Part shown: in pieces, positions 8,838-17,886 of the stretch | Numbering within the stretch: position 1 is the first letter of the stretch | Layout of the letters: each line of letters starts with the position of its first letter | NCBI GenBank assembly: GCA_030524675.1 | Contig: JAUNGE010000005.1 | Location: 53,192-117,191 of the forward strand | Source of the DNA: a bacterium | GTDB lineage: Bacteria; Bacillota; Clostridia; Lachnospirales; Lachnospiraceae | Length of the DNA stretch: 64,000 nucleotides | Direction: 5' to 3' | Program-made: the position numbers and the translations under genes | The notes under the pieces: generated by a model | Told to the model about the DNA's origin: nothing | Database searches by the model: none | What the model saw: only the letters and a program-made list of their open reading frames with translations

Positions 8838-10445
8838 CTACTTCTGTGCATATTTACATGCGGCCTGAATCAGTCCGGCAAACAGAGGATGCGGCCGATT
8901 CGGGCGGGATTTAAACTCCGGATGCGCCTGTGTTGCCACAAAGAACGGATGTGACGGAATCTCTATCATCTCCACAATCCGTCCATCCGGTGACAGTCCG
9001 GACAGCATCATGCCGTTTTCTTCCAGCACATCGCGGTAGTCATTGTTGACTTCGTAGCGGTGGCGGTGGCGCTCTGAGATTTCTTTTGTCTTATACAAAG
9101 CATATGCTTTGGAGTCTTCCCGCAGCACGCACGGATACGCGCCGAGCCTCAATGTGCCCCCGATGTCCTCCACACCGTTTTGCTCCGGCATCAGGTCAAT
9201 CACCGGATGCTTCGTATCCGGATACAGCTCTGTGCTGTGCGCATCTGCAAATCCCACTGCGTTTCTGGCAAATTCTACCACTGCCATCTGCATTCCCAGG
9301 CAGAGTCCTAAAAACGGAACTTTATGCGTTCTCGCATACTGGATGGCTGTGATTTTTCCCTCGATGCCGCGGCTTCCGAATCCACCTGGAACCAGGATTC
9401 CATCGGCATCTCCTAAAAGCTCGGACACATTTTCTGGCGTCACCGTCTCGGAATCCACCCACTTGACCACTACATCCGCGTGGTTTGCGATTCCTCCATG
9501 CTTCAACGCTTCCACCACACTGATGTAGGCGTCATGCAGCTGAATGTATTTTCCGACCAGAGCAATTTTCACAGTTCTCTGTGGATGCTTCAGAGCTTCC
9601 ACCATCGCTGTCCAGTCTTCTAAGTGCGGCTTCGGACACGGCAGTCTCAGACAGTTCAAAACCACTTCCGCAAACTGCTCTCGCTCCATCGCAAGCGGTA
9701 CTTCATACATATATTTCTCATCCAGATTTTCCAGCACATGTGTGACTGGAACATTGCAGAACAATGCGATTTTCTCCCGAATCTCCTTCGTGACCGGACA
9801 CTCCGAGCGGCACACCAGAATATCCGGCCAGATGCCCATGCCCTGCAATTCCTTCACGCTCGCCTGCGTCGGCTTTGTCTTCATCTCACCGGACATTTTC
9901 AGATAAGGAATCAAGGTAACATGAATCAAAATGGCATTTTCATGTCCGACCTCATGCTGGAACTGGCGAATTGCCTCCAAAAACGGCTGACTCTCAATAT
10001 CTCCGACCGTTCCTCCCACCTCGATGATGGCGATTCTGTCCTCGTTTCTGTCTTTTGGCTGGTAAAAACGGCTCTTAATCTCATTTGTAATATGAGGAAT
10101 CACCTGTACGGTCCCTCCGCCAAAATCCCCATGTCTCTCCTTCTGGAGCACCGACCAGTACACCTTTCCGGTCGTCACGTTGGAATTTTTGTCCAGGCTT
10201 TCATCAATAAAACGCTCATAATGCCCGAGGTCCAAATCCGTCTCCGTTCCATCGTCTGTCACAAAGACTTCCCCGTGCTGGATGGGGTTCATGGTTCCTG
10301 GGTCTACATTGATATAGGGATCGAATTTCTGCATTGTGATGTGATACCCTCTTGCCTTCAACAGTCTTCCAAGTGATGCAGCCGTAATTCCCTTTCCCAG
10401 TCCAGAGACTACACCGCCTGTTACAAATACGTATTTTACTGACAT
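8838..10445 (-). CDS. pyrG: CTP synthase
   Basis: A 535-residue CTP synthase (UTP + glutamine + ATP to CTP). It begins [19 protein letters not shown], the family signature with the P-loop-like GxxSGLGKG. The start is chosen by GGAGG eight bases upstream. The synthetase half (to about residue 265) has the [11 protein letters not shown] motif. The glutaminase half carries [12 protein letters not shown], the catalytic Cys in FLGLCLGMQ, and the His-Glu pair in [13 protein letters not shown] [11 protein letters not shown] terminator hairpin lies in its leader. As a glutamine-consuming enzyme it fits the adjoining nitrogen genes. Confidence 0.98.
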   Translation of the reverse strand: MSVKYVFVTGGVVSGLGKGITAASLGRLLKARGYHITMQKFDPYINVDPGTMNPIQHGEVFVTDDGTETDLDLGHYERFIDESLDKNSNVTTGKVYWSVLQKERHGDFGGGTVQVIPHITNEIKSRFYQPKDRNEDRIAIIEVGGTVGDIESQPFLEAIRQFQHEVGHENAILIHVTLIPYLKMSGEMKTKPTQASVKELQGMGIWPDILVCRSECPVTKEIREKIALFCNVPVTHVLENLDEKYMYEVPLAMEREQFAEVVLNCLRLPCPKPHLEDWTAMVEALKHPQRTVKIALVGKYIQLHDAYISVVEALKHGGIANHADVVVKWVDSETVTPENVSELLGDADGILVPGGFGSRGIEGKITAIQYARTHKVPFLGLCLGMQMAVVEFARNAVGFADAHSTELYPDTKHPVIDLMPEQNGVEDIGGTLRLGAYPCVLREDSKAYALYKTKEISERHRHRYEVNNDYRDVLEENGMMLSGLSPDGRIVEMIEIPSHPFFVATQAHPEFKSRPNRPHPLFAGLIQAACKYAQK

Positions 10446-10526
10446 AATAGAAACCTCCATCCGCTTTGGCGTTTAATTGTGTTGATATTTTTAGAAAATA
10501 TCTTTGTTTTTATTATTACCTATTAA

Positions 10527-10566
10527 AAAGGCGTCAGATACCTCTTGATAGGTAACTGACGCCTTT
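10527..10566 (-). terminator. Intrinsic terminator in the pyrG leader (candidate attenuator)
   Basis: Read leftward, AAAGGCGTCAG pairs with CTGACGCCTTT (11 bp), an inner TACCT/AGGTA stem continues it, and TTTTT follows directly. It sits between the likely -10 box (TATAAT, 10588-10593) and the pyrG start, so pyrG must be read through it. In several Firmicutes pyrG is known to be controlled by leader termination; the run of Gs at the start site used in Bacillus is not evident here, so the mechanism is open. Confidence 0.8.
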
Positions 10567-10587
10567 GTCATCGCTTTTTAATAAGTC

Positions 10588-10593
10588 ATTATA
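10588..10593 (-). promoter_or_regulatory. Likely -10 box of the pyrG promoter
   Basis: A perfect TATAAT reads leftward, about 21 bases upstream of the leader terminator stem. The best -35 match, TTTACA, is 20 bases away, which is too far for an ideal promoter, so only the -10 element is claimed. Confidence 0.5.
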
Positions 10594-10667
10594 ATAACGC
10601 ATCTTTTTTCATTTGTAAAGAGGAATTTTTCAAAAAATTTTTTTTCCGCTTTTTTTAAAAAAAATGA

Positions 10668-10695
10668 TTGACAATCTGATTTTTTCGTGTATACT
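10668..10695 (+). promoter_or_regulatory. glnN promoter
   Basis: TTGACA and TATACT are separated by 16 bases. This is the only strong sigma-A-type promoter between pyrG and glnN on the rightward strand, and it places the start of transcription just before the structured leader. Confidence 0.75.
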
Positions 10696-10704
10696 GCTAT
10701 CTGT

Positions 10705-10750
10705 AAGCAAGGTTGCTTCGAGTTTCGTGCTCGAAGTGCCTTGTTTTTTT
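10705..10750 (+). promoter_or_regulatory. glnN leader: terminator with overlapping antiterminator-type hairpin
   Basis: A terminator stem CAAGG...GCTTCGAG / CTCGAAGT...CCTTG is followed by seven Ts (10708-10750). Overlapping its 5' arm is the small hairpin AAGC-AAGGTT-GCTT (10705-10718), whose six-base loop has A at position 1 and G at position 4, the pattern of ANTAR target loops. Forming the small hairpin would remove bases needed by the terminator, so the two are mutually exclusive. This layout, with an ANTAR gene 10 kb away in the same nitrogen island, suggests antitermination control. ANTAR targets usually have two such hairpins, and I see only one good one. Confidence 0.55.
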
Positions 10751-10912
10751 GTTTTACAGGAAAATTTGATGAAAAATTCTTCCTGTAGGATTATGAAACA
10801 GGCGCGGACTTTCCAGATAGAAAAGAAAAGACAGTCTGTTTCTACTTAGGAATTGCGCAGTTCCAATGATACCTCACACATGTTTTTTCTTTTCAAGAAA
10901 GGAGAGTTCTCC

Positions 10913-13012
10913 ATGAGCCAAAATATCCCTGAATTATACGGAAGCCTTGTTTTCAATGACAAGGTAATGAAAAACAAATTACCGAAAGATGTTTACAAAG
11001 CATTGAGAAAGACCATGCAGAATGGTACCCATCTGGAATTAGATATCGCCAATTCTGTAGCAACTGCAATGAAGGAATGGGCAGTGGAACACGGGGCAAC
11101 CCATTTTACCCACTGGTTCCAGCCGATGACAGGCATCACAGCTGAGAAACATGACAGCTTTATCTCCCCAGTAGGAAACGGGGAGGTCATCATGAATTTC
11201 TCCGGCAAAGAACTCGTAAAGGGCGAGCCGGATGCATCCAGTTTTCCTTCCGGCGGTCTTCGTGCTACCTTTGAGGCGAGAGGCTATACAGCCTGGGACC
11301 CGTCTTCTCCTGCATTTTTGAAGGATAAGACATTGTACATACCGACTGCATTCTGTTCTTATACTGGCGAAGCTCTGGATAAGAAGACACCGCTTCTGCG
11401 CTCCATGGAAGCATTGAGCAAAGAGGCAACCAAACTGCTTCATCTGATGGGACATGAAGATGTACACGGTGTGACTACAACCGTTGGTCCTGAGCAGGAA
11501 TATTTCTTGATTGACAAAGCTTTGTACCGTGCGAGAAAGGACTTGGTTTTCTGCGGAAGAACCTTATTTGGCGCCGCTGCTCCTAAGGGTCAGGAGATGG
11601 AAGATCATTACTTCGGCGTACTGAAACCAAGAGTTTCTGCCTATATGCACGACCTGGATGAAGAACTCTGGAAGCTGGGGGTTCCGGCAAAGACCAAACA
11701 CAACGAAGTTGCTCCGTCTCAGCACGAACTCGCACCTGTTTTCGACACCGCAAACGTGGCAGTTGACCATAACCAGCTCACCATGGAAATCATGAAGAAA
11801 GTCGCTGACAAACATGGTCTGGCATGCCTGATTCATGAGAAGCCGTTCGAGGGCATCAACGGAAGCGGCAAGCACAACAACTGGTCCATCAGCACCGACA
11901 CAGGTGTAAACCTCTTGGACCCTGGCAAACAGCCATCTGAAAATATTGACTTTCTGCTGTTTTTGGCTGCTGTCATCAAGGCTGTGGATGATTATGCAGA
12001 CATGATGCGTGTCTCTGTAGCAAGTGCCGGAAACGATCACCGTCTGGGCGCAAATGAGGCGCCGCCTGCTATCGTATCCATCTTCCTGGGAGATGAGCTG
12101 ACAAATGTACTGAAGGCTGTGGAAAAAGGCGTTTCCTTCCATGAGCCGGAAGCCATCCAGATGGAAACCGGCGCTCATGTTATCCCTCATTTCATGAAGG
12201 ACAACACAGACAGAAACCGTACTTCACCGTTCGCATTCACAGGAAATAAATTCGAGTTCCGTATGCCTGGCTCTGCACTCTCTGTCGCAGGACCGAACGT
12301 GGTATTAAATACAGCTGTATCAGAAAGTTTACAGCAGTTCAACGAGGTTCTCGAGGGTGTTCCGGCGGCTGAAAGAAGAGAGGCTGCTTTTGGCCTGGTT
12401 CGCGAGACCATCAAGGCTCATAAGAGAATCATCTTCAACGGCAACGGTTATACGGACGAGTGGGTAGAGGAAGCAACAAAACGCGGCCTGTACAACTTAA
12501 AATCCCTGCCGGATGCTCTGCCGCAGTTTATTGCTGAGAAGAACATCACACTGTTCACCAAGCATCATATCTTCACCAAGGAGGAAATCTTCTCCCGCTA
12601 CGATATCCTGCTTGAAAACTACAGCAAAGCCATCCATGTGGAAGCAAAGACCATGATTGAGATGATGGAAAAGGATTTCCTTCCGGCTCTGATTTCCTAC
12701 ACAAAAGATGTCGCTGCTGCTGCATGCCAGAAGAAAGCGCTGCTTCCTTCCGTCTCCACCTCAACAGAGAGTGCTTTGGTAGAAAAACTGACAAAACTGT
12801 CCGATACCATCTATCAGATGACAGAGACCTTGAAGGCAAATACAGCAACCGCAGAATCTACTGCAGATGTGCTGGATACTGCAAAGTATTACCACACCGA
12901 AATTCTGGAAAAGATGAACGAGCTGCGTACGTTTGTAGATGCCGCAGAAGCACTGATTCCAGACAGTTATCTGCCATATCCGACATACGACAAGCTGCTG
13001 TTTTCCGTATAA
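10913..13012 (+). CDS. glnN: Glutamine synthetase type III
   Basis: A 699-residue glutamine synthetase of the large type III class (GlnN), which forms double-ringed dodecamers and is common in Bacteroidetes, Cyanobacteria and Clostridia. The start MSQNIPELYGSLVFND follows AGGAG by about eight bases. Family motifs include THWFQPMTG, GPEQEYFLID (metal-binding Glu), EVAPSQHELAPV, GSGKHNNWS and RLGANEAPPAI. Length is normal and all core residues I can recognise are present, so this is probably the working ammonium-assimilating enzyme, in contrast to the divergent copy at 1-2 kb. It is followed by amtB, with a 224-base structured gap between. Confidence 0.96.
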   Translation: MSQNIPELYGSLVFNDKVMKNKLPKDVYKALRKTMQNGTHLELDIANSVATAMKEWAVEHGATHFTHWFQPMTGITAEKHDSFISPVGNGEVIMNFSGKELVKGEPDASSFPSGGLRATFEARGYTAWDPSSPAFLKDKTLYIPTAFCSYTGEALDKKTPLLRSMEALSKEATKLLHLMGHEDVHGVTTTVGPEQEYFLIDKALYRARKDLVFCGRTLFGAAAPKGQEMEDHYFGVLKPRVSAYMHDLDEELWKLGVPAKTKHNEVAPSQHELAPVFDTANVAVDHNQLTMEIMKKVADKHGLACLIHEKPFEGINGSGKHNNWSISTDTGVNLLDPGKQPSENIDFLLFLAAVIKAVDDYADMMRVSVASAGNDHRLGANEAPPAIVSIFLGDELTNVLKAVEKGVSFHEPEAIQMETGAHVIPHFMKDNTDRNRTSPFAFTGNKFEFRMPGSALSVAGPNVVLNTAVSESLQQFNEVLEGVPAAERREAAFGLVRETIKAHKRIIFNGNGYTDEWVEEATKRGLYNLKSLPDALPQFIAEKNITLFTKHHIFTKEEIFSRYDILLENYSKAIHVEAKTMIEMMEKDFLPALISYTKDVAAAACQKKALLPSVSTSTESALVEKLTKLSDTIYQMTETLKANTATAESTADVLDTAKYYHTEILEKMNELRTFVDAAEALIPDSYLPYPTYDKLLFSV

Positions 13013-13123
13013 AAACTGTATAAAACTGTATAAAAACAGCCCGAACAGAATGAGTTTTGTCTGATACAGCAATGTCTCACTGATTTTTTGCATACATTTA
13101 TTATAGAATATCAATCACCAATG

Positions 13124-13194
13124 GAGGTGTCTGCGGATGCAGGCACCTCTCCTACATAGCAGCGAATTGGGGGATTCGCAGATATATGCTATGT
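13124..13194 (+). ncRNA. Two-hairpin structured leader of the ammonium channel gene
   Basis: Hairpin 1 is GAGGTGTCTGC-GGAT-GCAGGCACCTC (11 bp, one G-U). Hairpin 2 is compound: outer ACATAGCA/TGCTATGT, inner GCGAAT/ATTCGC closing the six-base loop TGGGGG. No T-run follows, so these are not ordinary terminators. They lie 40-110 bases before the ribosome site of amtB. The function is unknown; RNA-level nitrogen control is an inference. The loops do not match the A1/G4 ANTAR pattern. Confidence 0.45.
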
Positions 13195-13236
13195 TCTGAT
13201 ACCTATAGGGGTGTAAGGAGATAGGGAGGAAATCAT

Positions 13237-14973
13237 ATGAGTTCTGTAAATACAATATGGGTTCTCGTAGGTGCTGCACTTGTTTATTTCATGCAGGCTG
13301 GTTTCGCAATGGTGGAGACGGGATTTACCCGTGCAAAGAACGCCGGAAATATTATTATGAAAAATCTTCTGGACTTCTGCATCGGTACTCCAGCATTCTG
13401 GGTAATCGGCTTTGGTTTGATGTTTGGTACTGGCAACGGATTTATCGGTTCCATCCACGGAATCGCTGAGGAAGCCAACTATGGTTCTGCCATGCTTCCT
13501 GCTGGCGTACCGTTCTATGCGTTTCTGATTTTCCAGACCGTATTCTGCGCGACGGCTGCAACTATCGTATCCGGCGCCATGGCAGAGAGAACGAAATTTT
13601 CCTCTTACTGCCTGTACAGTCTTATTATCAGTCTTGTGGTCTACCCGATTTCCGGTCACTGGATCTGGGGCGGCGGCTGGCTGGCCGAGATGGGATTCCA
13701 CGATTTCGCAGGTTCCACCGCAGTACATATGGTAGGTGGTGTTGCTGCATTTATCGGCGCTATGATTCTTGGACCGCGTATCGGAAAGTATGATGCGGAT
13801 GGAAACCCGAAGGCAATCCCAGGACACAGCCTGACACTCGGCGCATTGGGCGTCTTCATTCTGTGGTTCTGCTGGTTCGGCTTCAACGGTTGTTCCACCG
13901 TTTCCATGGACAGCGACGCTTCCATCGCTCTGGCAGGAAAAATCTTTGTGACAACCAACCTGGCAGCGGCTGTTGCCACAGTCACAGTTATGCTTTTCAC
14001 CTGGGTGCGCTACAAAAAGCCGGATATTTCCATGACGTTAAACGGCAGCCTTGCTGGCCTTGTTGCCATCACAGCCGGATGCGATACTGTATCCCCGCTC
14101 TCCGCTGCCATCATCGGTATTTTAGCAGGATTTGTTGTTATTTTTGCGATTGAGTTTATTGATAAAGTCATCAAAGTGGACGATCCGGTCGGTGCTGTCG
14201 GCGTTCACGGATGCTGCGGCGCATTTGGTACGCTCTGTGTCGGACTCTTCTCCGATGGAACCAGCACAGTGACAAAGGGACTTCTCACTGGAGGCGGATT
14301 CACACAGTTTGGTATCCAGCTTCTTGGTATGGTATCTGTTATTGCATGGGTTACAGTAACTATGGTTGTCACCTTCCAGGTCATCAAGCACACCATCGGC
14401 CTGCGTGTCAGCCGCGAGGAAGAGATTGCCGGACTGGATATTCAGGAGCACGGCATCCAGAGCAGTTATGCAGACTTTATGACGGGCGACGGTTTCAGCG
14501 CAAAGGCCATCGATTTGTCCTCTCTGGAGGAGGAAGATCATGCTGCACATGCCGCAGTTGTTTCTGAGAGCGCTTCTGAAGCAACAGGGGTTGCCGCTGT
14601 GGGAACTACCGTTTCCAATCTTCACAAAGTTGTTATCATCACCCGCCCGAACAAATTAAATGAATTCGTTCAGGCATTGAATCAAATCGGTGTCACCGGT
14701 GTCACCATCACGAACGTTCTGGGCTGCGGCGCGCAGAAAGGTTCCACAAAGCTGTACCGTGGCGTACAGATGGAAATGAACCTGCTCTCCAAAGTAAAGA
14801 TTGAGGTTGTTGTGAGCAAGGTTCCTGTAAGCAAGGTAGTTGCTACCGCAAAGGCTGTGCTTCACACAGGCCACATCGGTGATGGAAAGATTTTTGTGTA
14901 CGATATTTCTAATGTAATCAAAATTCGTACTGGCGAAGAGGGTTATGACGCCCTCCAGGATATTCCGGAATAA
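13237..14973 (+). CDS. amtB: Ammonium channel with C-terminal fused PII (GlnB/GlnK) domain
   Basis: A 578-residue fusion. Residues 1 to about 400 are an Amt/Rh ammonium channel with about 11 membrane helices, starting MSSVNTIWVLVGAALVYFMQ, with conserved ETGFTRAKNAGN, VHMVGGVAAFIGA, WFGFNGCS and VHGCCGAFGT motifs. An acidic linker (SSLEEEDHAAHAA) leads to a complete PII domain from about residue 467: KVVIITRPNKLNEFVQAL, the T-loop with the KLYRG tyrosine that is uridylylated in enterobacterial PII, and the ATP-binding KIFVYDISNVIKIRTGEE. PII normally plugs the channel as a separate GlnK protein; here it is permanently tethered. The ribosome site GGGAGG is seven bases before the ATG. purF follows after 17 bases. 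Confidence 0.93.
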   Translation: MSSVNTIWVLVGAALVYFMQAGFAMVETGFTRAKNAGNIIMKNLLDFCIGTPAFWVIGFGLMFGTGNGFIGSIHGIAEEANYGSAMLPAGVPFYAFLIFQTVFCATAATIVSGAMAERTKFSSYCLYSLIISLVVYPISGHWIWGGGWLAEMGFHDFAGSTAVHMVGGVAAFIGAMILGPRIGKYDADGNPKAIPGHSLTLGALGVFILWFCWFGFNGCSTVSMDSDASIALAGKIFVTTNLAAAVATVTVMLFTWVRYKKPDISMTLNGSLAGLVAITAGCDTVSPLSAAIIGILAGFVVIFAIEFIDKVIKVDDPVGAVGVHGCCGAFGTLCVGLFSDGTSTVTKGLLTGGGFTQFGIQLLGMVSVIAWVTVTMVVTFQVIKHTIGLRVSREEEIAGLDIQEHGIQSSYADFMTGDGFSAKAIDLSSLEEEDHAAHAAVVSESASEATGVAAVGTTVSNLHKVVIITRPNKLNEFVQALNQIGVTGVTITNVLGCGAQKGSTKLYRGVQMEMNLLSKVKIEVVVSKVPVSKVVATAKAVLHTGHIGDGKIFVYDISNVIKIRTGEEGYDALQDIPE

Positions 14974-14990
14974 CAGACAGGAGGATTTCC

Positions 14991-16520
14991 ATGAAGAAAT
15001 CAGAATATGAATTGGACGAAATGGATGCCAAAGGCATTCAAGACAGGAAGTATGAGAATGACAGGAACCGCAGATGCAAAAAAACGGACACACGGCTTTG
15101 GCCTGCGGATGCAGATGATAAGCCCAAAGAAGAATGTGGTGTCTTCGGCATCTATGACCTGGATGGAGCAAATGTTGCATCTTCTATCTACTATGGTTTG
15201 TTTTCTTTGCAGCATCGCGGTCAGGAGTCCTGCGGAATCGCAGTCTCCGACACGAGCGGACCGCGGCGCAACATCTCCTACCACAAAGGGCTTGGGCTTG
15301 TGAGTGAGGTATTTAAAGAGGAGGAACTTGCCAAACTTCATGGAAATCTCGGCGTCGGCCATGTGCGCTATGCCACCAGCGGCGCCACAAACCTGGAAAA
15401 TGCCCAACCACTTGTTTTAAATTACATCAAAGGCACTCTGACACTGGCACACAATGGAAATCTGGTCAATGCGGCCCAGCTTCGCCGTGAGCTCGAATAC
15501 GGCGGCGCTATCTTCCGCACGACCATTGATTCTGAGGTGATTGCCTACCACATCGCAAAGGAGAGAATTCACTCGAAAACGGTCGAGGAGGCTGTTCTTC
15601 GGACAGCACGCAAACTCTCTGGCGCGTATGGCCTTGTCATCACCAGCCCGCGCAAACTTATCGGTGTCAGAGACCCGCTCGGTCTGAAACCTCTCTGTAT
15701 CGGCAAGCGGGACAATGCCTATATTATTGCTTCTGAGAGCTGTGCGCTCACAGCAGTCGGCGCCACGTTCCTGCGGGATGTGGCGCCAGGAGAGCTTGTC
15801 ACCATCACCAAGGATGGCATCGCCTCCGATTTCAGCCTCGTGCAGGAAAAGAAAGCGCACTGCATCTTTGAATATATCTATTTTGCCAGATTGGACAGTA
15901 CGCTGGACGGTATCAGCGTCTACTCCGCCCGCATCCGCGCCGGAGAATGTCTTGCCGCCTCGTACCCGATTGAGGCCGATCTGGTGACGGGCGTACCCGA
16001 ATCCGGTATTCCCGCGGCTGTCGGCTTTGCCAAAGCATCCGGAATCCCGTTCGTTCAGGCATTTCATAAGAATAGCTATGTCGGACGAACCTTCATAAAA
16101 CCCACCCAGAAGGAGCGCGAGGACAGTGTGCATCTGAAACTCAGCATCCTGGAACCGGTAGTTGCCGGAAAGCGCGTGGTTCTGGTCGATGATTCCATCG
16201 TCAGAGGAACCACCATGGCAAATCTAATCCGCATGATGAAGCAGGCGGGCGCCATATCCGTCCATGTGAGAGTCTCCTCTCCGCCATTCTTATATCCCTG
16301 CTACTTTGGCACGGACGTACCGTCCAACCAGCAGTTAATCGCCGCTTCCCACAGCCCCGAAGAAATCTGCCGGCTGATCGGTGCGGACTCTCTGGGATAT
16401 ATGAAGATTGAGGACCTCGAAAAGATGGTCGATGGGCTTCCGATCTGCAAAGCATGTTTTGACAAACATTACCCGATGGAAGTTCCAAAGGGTGATATCC
16501 GCAATATATTCGAGTATTAA
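14991..16520 (+). CDS. purF: Amidophosphoribosyltransferase
   Basis: A 509-residue first enzyme of de novo purine synthesis (PRPP + glutamine to phosphoribosylamine). The Ntn nucleophile is Cys49 in KEECGVFGIYD, which gives a 48-residue charged N-terminal extension, much longer than the 11 residues of the Bacillus enzyme; AGGAGG six bases before this ATG supports the long form. The glutaminase domain has LQHRGQESCGI and GNLVNAAQLR. The PRPP-binding loop VVLVDDSIVRGTT is near residue 395. Cysteines in ICKACFDKHYP and PCYFGTD match the [4Fe-4S]-type PurF. It is separated from other purine genes and attached to amtB, linking it to nitrogen supply. Confidence 0.95.
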   Translation: MKKSEYELDEMDAKGIQDRKYENDRNRRCKKTDTRLWPADADDKPKEECGVFGIYDLDGANVASSIYYGLFSLQHRGQESCGIAVSDTSGPRRNISYHKGLGLVSEVFKEEELAKLHGNLGVGHVRYATSGATNLENAQPLVLNYIKGTLTLAHNGNLVNAAQLRRELEYGGAIFRTTIDSEVIAYHIAKERIHSKTVEEAVLRTARKLSGAYGLVITSPRKLIGVRDPLGLKPLCIGKRDNAYIIASESCALTAVGATFLRDVAPGELVTITKDGIASDFSLVQEKKAHCIFEYIYFARLDSTLDGISVYSARIRAGECLAASYPIEADLVTGVPESGIPAAVGFAKASGIPFVQAFHKNSYVGRTFIKPTQKEREDSVHLKLSILEPVVAGKRVVLVDDSIVRGTTMANLIRMMKQAGAISVHVRVSSPPFLYPCYFGTDVPSNQQLIAASHSPEEICRLIGADSLGYMKIEDLEKMVDGLPICKACFDKHYPMEVPKGDIRNIFEY

Positions 16521-16620
16521 TGGAGACCTCCGCAGTCCGCTCCTTTACATGGGTTTGAATCCGAATCTATCCTATTTTTTGCGGACGCGGCTTTCTCATT
16601 AGTATCTATCCCCTCAGTCA

Positions 16621-16700
16621 GAAAAGAGGTACGGCATGAATGCATCTGTTCCCTGGTGACAGGAAGCAGGACATTCGGCGGTACCTCTTTTCTCATTTTG
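16621..16700 (+). terminator. Terminator after purF
   Basis: GAAAAGAGGTAC (16621-16632) pairs with GTACCTCTTTTC (16681-16692), enclosing a 48-base internal region that can fold further, followed by TCATTTT. It ends the glnN-amtB-purF direction. Confidence 0.6.
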
Positions 16701-16739
16701 GCCGGAATTCTGGCCAAGATTTCTGTCTGAACACAAAAC

Positions 16740-16776
16740 GGGGTCTGCCAAGACCATCCGTGCCTGACAAACCCCT
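16740..16776 (-). terminator. Terminator of the GGGtGRT gene
   Basis: Read leftward, GGGGTTTGTCA pairs with TGGCAGACCCC (11 bp, two G-U pairs), followed by GTTTTGTG. It lies about 50 bases after the stop codon. Together with the purF terminator it accounts for the 307-base gap, in which I see no gene. Confidence 0.65.
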
Positions 16777-16827
16777 GAAAATTGAATTCTCTAATAAACT
16801 GAAATAATGTTCTATCCTAGAATCTGC

Positions 16828-17838
16828 TTAGAACTTGCCAGCCTTTGCTGCTTCCTCGATAGCAACAGCAACAGCAACGGTCATACCAACCATTGGGTTG
16901 TTGCCGGCACCGATCAGACCCATCATCTCTACGTGAGCCGGAACGGAAGAAGAACCTGCGAACTGTGCGTCAGAGTGCATACGTCCTAATGTATCTGTCA
17001 TACCGTAGGAAGCTGGACCTGCTGCCATGTTGTCTGGATGCAGTGTACGGCCTGTACCGCCACCGGATGCAACGGAGAAGTACTTCTTTCCTGCTTCTAC
17101 GCACTCTTTCTTGTAAGTACCTGCAACCGGATGCTGGAATCTGGTCGGGTTTGTGGAGTTTCCTGTGATGGAAACATCTACGTTCTCTTTCCACATGATA
17201 GCAACGCCTTCACGAACGTCGTTTGCACCATAGCAGTTTACTTTTGCACGAGGACCGTTGGAATATGCCTTGCGGAATACTTCTTTCAGCTCGCCTGTGT
17301 AGTAGTCATACTGTGTCTCCACATATGTAAATCCGTTGATTCTAGCGATAATCTGTGCAGCGTCTTTTCCAAGACCATTCAGGATAACGCGCAGAGGTTT
17401 CTGACGAACTCTGTTTGCCTTCTCTGCGATACCGATAGCACCCTCTGCTGCTGCAAAGGACTCATGACCTGCCAGGAAGCAGAAGCAGTCTGTCTCTTCT
17501 TCCAGAAGCATCTTTCCTAAGTTACCATGTCCCAGACCTACTTTTCTCTGGTCAGCAACGGAACCTGGGATACAGAAGGACTGAAGGCCCTCGCCGATTG
17601 CTGCTGCAGCATCGGCTGCTCTTGTACATCCCTTCTTGATTGCGATTGCAGCGCCTACGATGTAAGCCCAGCAAGCGTTCTCAAAACAGATTGGCTGAAT
17701 TCCCTTAATCTGGTTGTAAACGTCCAGACCTGCATCTTTTGTGATTTTCTCTGCCTCTTCGATAGAAGCAATTCCATAGCTATTTAAAACAGAATTGATT
17801 TTGTCAATTCTTCTCTCATATGACTCGAATAATGCCAT
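16828..17838 (-). CDS. GGGtGRT family protein
   Basis: A 336-residue soluble protein named for the motif GGGTGRT, seen here in SVASGGGTGRTLHPDN near residue 255. It also has an internal FLAGHESFAAAEGAIG segment and a glycine-rich C-terminal half with AGPASYGMTDTLGRMHSDAQ. The family function is not established. It is repeatedly found with the Fe-S scaffold-like gene that precedes it here by 48 bases, so the two probably act together. Clean GGAGG ribosome sites and codon usage suggest good expression. Confidence 0.85.
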   Translation of the reverse strand: MALFESYERRIDKINSVLNSYGIASIEEAEKITKDAGLDVYNQIKGIQPICFENACWAYIVGAAIAIKKGCTRAADAAAAIGEGLQSFCIPGSVADQRKVGLGHGNLGKMLLEEETDCFCFLAGHESFAAAEGAIGIAEKANRVRQKPLRVILNGLGKDAAQIIARINGFTYVETQYDYYTGELKEVFRKAYSNGPRAKVNCYGANDVREGVAIMWKENVDVSITGNSTNPTRFQHPVAGTYKKECVEAGKKYFSVASGGGTGRTLHPDNMAAGPASYGMTDTLGRMHSDAQFAGSSSVPAHVEMMGLIGAGNNPMVGMTVAVAVAIEEAAKAGKF

Positions 17839-17886
17839 GACTTTCTTATCCTCCTTGTTTCAACTCGACTTTTACCTGTAATTTCT

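Noticed and set aside
16621..16720. Possible T-box leader (GGCGGTACCTCTTTT resembles a T-box terminator)
   Set aside because: No stem I, specifier loop or complete T-box sequence is present, and no rightward gene follows. A plain terminator explains it.
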